A stretch of 64,000 bases of DNA from Thalassotalea crassostreae (GTDB taxonomy: Bacteria > Pseudomonadota > Gammaproteobacteria > Enterobacterales > Alteromonadaceae): assembly GCF_001831495.1 (NCBI RefSeq), contig NZ_CP017689.1, forward strand, positions 2,604,001-2,668,000, read 5' to 3'. The notes under the pieces are model-generated. The model did not search any database. It saw only the letters and a list, made by a program, of their open reading frames with translations, and had not been told where the DNA came from. This document shows positions 60,114-64,000 of the stretch, piece by piece (positions within the stretch are counted from its first letter, which is position 1; each line of letters begins with the position of its first letter). A program made the translations under genes and the position numbers.

Positions 60114-62025
60114 TTTTCATTTTATTCGCCCGCTTTGGTTAGTGGCAATTATTGGCCTAGTTTGGGCATTGTGGCAGCTACGTAAGTTAAGAATATCAAG
60201 CAGTGCTTGGCATCAAGTGATCCCAAAACATTTATCAACATTATTATTAAGCAGTGATGAAGATAAAAAGCCGGTGTCATTGATACCCGCCGCATTAATT
60301 GGCTTGCTAATGATCGTTGCTCTAGCGGGGCCGACATGGCAAAAAATTCCGCAGCCGGTATTTGATGTTGAACGAGGTTCAGTGTTGGTGATGGATATGT
60401 CGTTATCAATGTTAGCAACAGATATAAAGCCCGATCGTTTAACCATGGCGCGATACAAGGCGATGGATCTGGTCGAACGCATTGACGAAGGTGAAGTGGG
60501 TCTTGTCGCTTATGCGGGTGATGCGTTTACTATCAGTCCATTAACATCAGACATCAATAATATAAAGTTATTGCTACCGTCTTTATCGCCAATGATCATG
60601 CCAGAGTTAGGCTCTAATCCATATCCTGCTCTGATACTAGCGAATCAAATGCTGAATAATGCAGGTCATATTGAGGGCGATATCTATTGGATAACCGATG
60701 GTATTAGCCAAGATGAAATTAGCGATATCAATAACTTTGCTAGTGAACATAATCATCGTATCAACATTTTAGCGGTTGGTACTGCCGATGGCGCACCTAT
60801 TACCTTATCAAACGGTGAATTGATGAAGGACAGAGGCGGCAACATCGTTATTCCTAAACTTGTTTCTGGTCGACTTGCGGGTATTAGCAGAACTTCTTCA
60901 GGCATTTTTAGTCTTATCAGTGCCGATGATAGCGACTTAGTCAATTTAAGTCAGTTACCGCAAGCAAAGGCTGCAGAAAAGCAAAGTATGGAAGAGAATA
61001 TGGGCGATAGTTGGCACGAAGCTGGCCCATATCTATTGTTACTTGCCCTGCCGTTTTTACTAACTTATTTCCGTAGAGGTGTTTTATTTACTCCAGTATT
61101 GCTCGCCGGCATTTTGGCATTTTCGATGCAGGTACCAAATGCTCAAGCAAACATTATTGATGATTTATTTAAAACCCAAGATCAACAAGCTCAGCAAAAA
61201 TTTAATGACGGCAATTACCAACAAGCTGCAGAACAATTTAAAAATCCGACTTGGCAGGCAAGTAGCTTGTATAAATCCGGTGATTATGAAGCGGCACTTG
61301 AGGCATATCAAAAACTTGAACTAAGTGAGCAAAACGTTGGCGTTGACGCGACCTATAATAAGGCGAATACATTAGCAAAGCTTCAGCAATTTGAACAAGC
61401 CATTAACGCTTATGAGCAAGTGTTAGAACAACAACCTCAGCACAACGATGCGCTAGCCAATAAAGCGATTGTCGAACAGTTGCTTGAACAACAGCAGCAA
61501 CAAGAGCAACAGGATCAGGAACAAAACGATCAGCAGCAGGACGAACAAGACCAGCAAGATGATCAACAAGAACAGCAACAAGGTGATCAAGACCAATCGG
61601 AGCAGCAAGGTGATCAGCAAGATCAACAGAACTCTGATCAGCAAAGTGATTCCAATCAGCAAGATGAAAATAGTGAAAGCCAAGAAAATTCAGAAGCTGA
61701 TCAGAATCCTGACGAGCAAGAGTCTGAACAACAAAGTAGAGACAATGAACAACAAAATGCTGAACAGGACGATTCCGAGCAGCAGCAAGACGCTGGTGCT
61801 CAGCAAGACAACTCTCAGCAAACCGATGAGCAAAGTGCTCAGCAACAACAATTAGGCATGACGGAAGAAGAAAAAGCGGCACAGGCAGAAGAAGAGCAAA
61901 AGTATCAGCAATTACTTCGCCAAGTAACCGATGACCCTCACTTATTATTAAAAAATAAAATGCTATTAGAGCAACGAAATCGCCGTCGTAATCGCAGCAG
62001 TATTGGAGTAAAAGAAAAATGGTAA
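60106..62025 (+). CDS. batB: BatB-type VWA and TPR protein with Gln-rich linker
   Basis: Fusion-like protein of about 639 residues. An N-terminal membrane region is followed by a VWA domain (VLVMDMSLSMLATDIKPDRL, ITDGI), a helix, TPR repeats (QKFNDGNYQQAAEQFKNPTW, ATYNKANTLAKLQQFEQAINAYEQVLEQQPQHNDALANKAIVEQLL) and an acidic Gln/Asp/Glu/Ser-rich tail (about 455-590), ending in a short conserved basic piece (LLKNKMLLEQRNRRRNRS). The preferred start is ATG 60106, with AAGGAG upstream; ATG 60088 is also in frame. The Gln-rich tail is common in this fusion type. Confidence 0.9.
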   Translation: MDDFHFIRPLWLVAIIGLVWALWQLRKLRISSSAWHQVIPKHLSTLLLSSDEDKKPVSLIPAALIGLLMIVALAGPTWQKIPQPVFDVERGSVLVMDMSLSMLATDIKPDRLTMARYKAMDLVERIDEGEVGLVAYAGDAFTISPLTSDINNIKLLLPSLSPMIMPELGSNPYPALILANQMLNNAGHIEGDIYWITDGISQDEISDINNFASEHNHRINILAVGTADGAPITLSNGELMKDRGGNIVIPKLVSGRLAGISRTSSGIFSLISADDSDLVNLSQLPQAKAAEKQSMEENMGDSWHEAGPYLLLLALPFLLTYFRRGVLFTPVLLAGILAFSMQVPNAQANIIDDLFKTQDQQAQQKFNDGNYQQAAEQFKNPTWQASSLYKSGDYEAALEAYQKLELSEQNVGVDATYNKANTLAKLQQFEQAINAYEQVLEQQPQHNDALANKAIVEQLLEQQQQQEQQDQEQNDQQQDEQDQQDDQQEQQQGDQDQSEQQGDQQDQQNSDQQSDSNQQDENSESQENSEADQNPDEQESEQQSRDNEQQNAEQDDSEQQQDAGAQQDNSQQTDEQSAQQQQLGMTEEEKAAQAEEEQKYQQLLRQVTDDPHLLLKNKMLLEQRNRRRNRSSIGVKEKW

Positions 62026-63653
62026 AAAGCATGCAACTGAGCTTTTTAATTTTTTGTATATTAGCAAGTTTCTACGCAAGTGCATTAGAAACAGTAACGG
62101 CTACGGTCGACAGAAACCCAGCGGTTATCAATCAATCACTAGTATTGACTGTAGTAGCCGACGATTCAGTGTCAGCTGATGCGTTGGACTTAAGCAGCTT
62201 AGAAAAAGACTTTATTGTTGGTAACACCCAAGTCAGTAGCCAAACCAGTATGGTTAACTTTAACACCACAAGAATAACTAAGTGGACCACTGTGCTTATT
62301 CCTAAGCGCGTTGAACAACTGATTATTCCGGCATTGACAATTCAAGGCGTGAAAAGTCAGCCGATAGCAATGCAAATATTGGCGGAAAACGATAGTCGGG
62401 CAAAACAACAAACCCAGCTTATTAGCTTAGATGCAGAAGTTTCTGCCGATGAGGTCTATGTTCAACAACAATTCACCTTGAAAGTTAAATTGTTTATTTT
62501 GGCCGAATTACGTCGCGCTAATTTATCTGATCCAAAAATGACCGGCGCTGATATTCAAAAAATTGGTCAAGATGAAGAAAGCATTGAAGTGATCAATGGC
62601 AAACGCGTGCGTGTTATAGAGCGAAACTATAAAGTAAAACCGGAAACAAGCGGTAAGTTCACCTTGCATTCTCCGCACTTTAACGGCGAAGTGAGCCAAA
62701 GTAGTGGACGTCGCTCTTTGTTTTCAAGCATGGAACAAGGTAAGCCTATTACCGTTCGCGGTAAAGAAATAGCAATTAACGTAAAGCCTATTCCAGAAGG
62801 ATTTACTGGAGAATGGTTGCCGAGTGAATTACTTACTGTTAACGAGCAAATGCCAGAAGGCGAAGAGTTTGAACTTGGTGAACCTATCACCAGAAAAATC
62901 ATAATTACGGCTGCTGGACTAACTGCTGAGCAATTGCCAGAATTAGACTTTAATGCCCCTGATGGTCTTAAGATTTATCCTGATCAAGCCGAAGATGCTT
63001 CTACCATTAGAAACGGGACACTGTTTGGCCAAAAGAATCAAGACTTTGCCATTGTACCGATTAAGCCAGGCACTTATACATTACCTGAAGTGATTATTCC
63101 GTGGTGGAATACAAAGTTTGACCGCCTAGAACAAGCGGTAATTCCTGCCAAAACCATCACTATCACAGGTATCGCTGCGCAAACTCCGATTGTTAGCCAG
63201 CAATTACCAAGTGAACCTGTTATCGTGACTGAATATAATACGACATTACAATGGCTGTTTTTGACATTATGGTTACTAACATCTGCAAGCTGGTTTTATG
63301 TAGCCAAATTAAAAGGTCGAATTCATTTATCTAAAGACAGCTTTGTAAGCGAAGATAAACAAAGTTACTTAAAATTAATGGCTGCCTGTAAACAAAATGA
63401 TGGTGAGCAAGTTATTGCCCTACTGCCTAAATGGGCCAATGATTTATTCGACAGTGAACACTTTGCTAATTTAGATCAACTACGAACTAAATTTAATGAT
63501 GCTGAATTTAATTCTGCATTAGCCAAACTTCAAAAAAGCTATTACGCAAACGAGAAAAATCAGTGGCATGGTGACGATATGCTGAAGATAATTTCACGTA
63601 TGCAAACAAGAGTGGTTCAACAGCAGCAAGTGGAAATAGCCTTAAATCCATAG
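62019..63653 (+). CDS. batD: BatD family protein
   Basis: Periplasmic-facing membrane protein, 544 residues, last gene of the Bat operon. It has a signal sequence (residues 1-22), beta-rich BatD domains (VTATVDRNPAVINQSLVLTV; VIPIKPGTYTLPEVIIPWWNTK-like end) and a single C-terminal membrane helix (about 405-427), followed by a helical cytosolic tail. ATG start overlapping batB. Function in Bat complexes is not known in detail. Confidence 0.9.
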   Translation: MVKSMQLSFLIFCILASFYASALETVTATVDRNPAVINQSLVLTVVADDSVSADALDLSSLEKDFIVGNTQVSSQTSMVNFNTTRITKWTTVLIPKRVEQLIIPALTIQGVKSQPIAMQILAENDSRAKQQTQLISLDAEVSADEVYVQQQFTLKVKLFILAELRRANLSDPKMTGADIQKIGQDEESIEVINGKRVRVIERNYKVKPETSGKFTLHSPHFNGEVSQSSGRRSLFSSMEQGKPITVRGKEIAINVKPIPEGFTGEWLPSELLTVNEQMPEGEEFELGEPITRKIIITAAGLTAEQLPELDFNAPDGLKIYPDQAEDASTIRNGTLFGQKNQDFAIVPIKPGTYTLPEVIIPWWNTKFDRLEQAVIPAKTITITGIAAQTPIVSQQLPSEPVIVTEYNTTLQWLFLTLWLLTSASWFYVAKLKGRIHLSKDSFVSEDKQSYLKLMAACKQNDGEQVIALLPKWANDLFDSEHFANLDQLRTKFNDAEFNSALAKLQKSYYANEKNQWHGDDMLKIISRMQTRVVQQQQVEIALNP

Positions 63654-64000
63654 CGACTAAGTTTGAACTATAATCTAAAATAACAGAATGCCCGTATAAT
63701 TTATTAGTAAGAATTATACGGGCATTTTTCTGTGAACAGATTAATTTGAAAAAAATGAAAATATTTCGAAATAAAAATGACACCTCTAAGGTCTTTATAT
63801 CTGTCGATATAAAAATGTGGGCAATTGAGAGTTTATATACAGATAGAGAGCGAAAAAAATTTTGAATAGATAGTTATTCATATCTTTTTAAAATTTTCTG
63901 AAGCTATCTAGCTTTATATAAGCTCCCGAAGGGTAGCAACTGATCTAGCGACTAAATTTTATCATCTTCGGTGCATTGGCTACTCAGTGCTCAGATATTT
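63654..64000. other. Right-edge non-coding region (347 bases)
   Basis: Contains the Bat-operon terminator at 63687-63726. The remaining 270 bases have stop codons in all frames examined and no recognised RNA. A short hairpin (AGCTT / AAGCT at 63910-63924) and a longer-range GTAGC / GCTAC pairing lie near the window edge. Confidence 0.5.
63687..63729 (+). terminator. Strong terminator after the Bat operon
   Basis: Perfect 15-bp stem AATGCCCGTATAATT / AATTATACGGGCATT with a ten-base loop, followed by a T run. Confidence 0.93.

Noticed and set aside
61403..62032. Minus-strand ORF of about 209 codons opposite batB
   Set aside because: It mirrors the CAG/CAA-rich Gln tail and gives a Leu/Val-rich artefact without a ribosome site or known family.
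63730..64000. Retron-type ncRNA at the right edge
   Set aside because: Some stem-loop potential is present, but the boundaries and a neighbouring reverse transcriptase cannot be seen in this window, so no call is made.

Overview
The window looks like chromosome from a marine gammaproteobacterium of the order Alteromonadales, most likely Colwelliaceae (Thalassotalea/Colwellia-like). This is inferred from AT-rich coding sequence, the gene orders seen here, fused NuoCD, the ybeL-leuS-lptE-holA-nadD-rsfS-rlmH-mrdA-rodA-rlpA-dacA-ybeD-lipB-lipA block and the Bat operon. No species was assigned.

Layout. (1) 23-15947, minus strand: a complete 13-gene respiratory complex I operon (nuoA, B, CD, E, F, G, H, I, J, K, L, M, N), tightly overlapped, with unusual low-complexity tails and linkers in several subunits. 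A 57-residue two-helix membrane protein (16350-16523) lies just upstream on the same strand. (2) 16659-19946, minus: a Lon-family ATP-dependent protease and the zinc-ribbon protein YbeL. (3) 20131-35864, plus: a long housekeeping block with leucyl-tRNA synthetase, LPS assembly (lptE), DNA polymerase III delta (holA), NAD synthesis (nadD), ribosome silencing and methylation (rsfS, rlmH), cell elongation (mrdA, rodA, rlpA, dacA), and lipoate synthesis (ybeD, lipB, lipA). A D-amino-acid aminotransferase-like gene and a DsbC-like gene sit between dacA and ybeD. (4) 36131-40632: an orphan lipoprotein, then a thiamine-uptake locus. This has a TPP riboswitch with a readable RBS-sequestering expression platform, a TonB-dependent receptor, a convergent 2-oxoglutarate/Fe(II) oxygenase-like gene and a PnuT-type transporter. 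(5) 40722-43888: a REP-like palindrome, aroC and prmB (minus), smrB (plus) and sixA (minus). (6) 44167-51624, plus: a large M16 peptidase and a 1500-residue propeller-PAS-PAS-GGDEF-EAL signalling protein.

(7) 51743-52528 is the most novel part. A sigma-54-type promoter with the invariant GG and GC at -24/-12 spacing precedes a small protein made of eleven GDNRIRIQPA decapeptide repeats. Two tiny paralogous ORFs (34 and 33 codons) follow immediately; their products differ in the N-terminal half but both end in VEICEMSA(N/S)SWWS. Most codon differences in the shared C-terminus are synonymous. The cassette ends at a shared bidirectional terminator. It resembles a peptide or RiPP-precursor cassette of unknown function; no maturation enzyme is visible next to it.

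(8) 52901-56357, minus: fadIJ (anaerobic-type beta-oxidation) with a good FadR-type operator upstream. (9) 56601-63653, plus: a complete MoxR/DUF58/DUF4381/BatA/BatB/BatD operon ending at a strong terminator. The last 270 bases are non-coding and unassigned.

Many genes have GTG/TTG starts or better-supported internal starts. Where a Shine-Dalgarno sequence or family alignment decided the start, the entry says so. No tRNA, rRNA, insertion sequence, CRISPR array or prophage gene was recognised.
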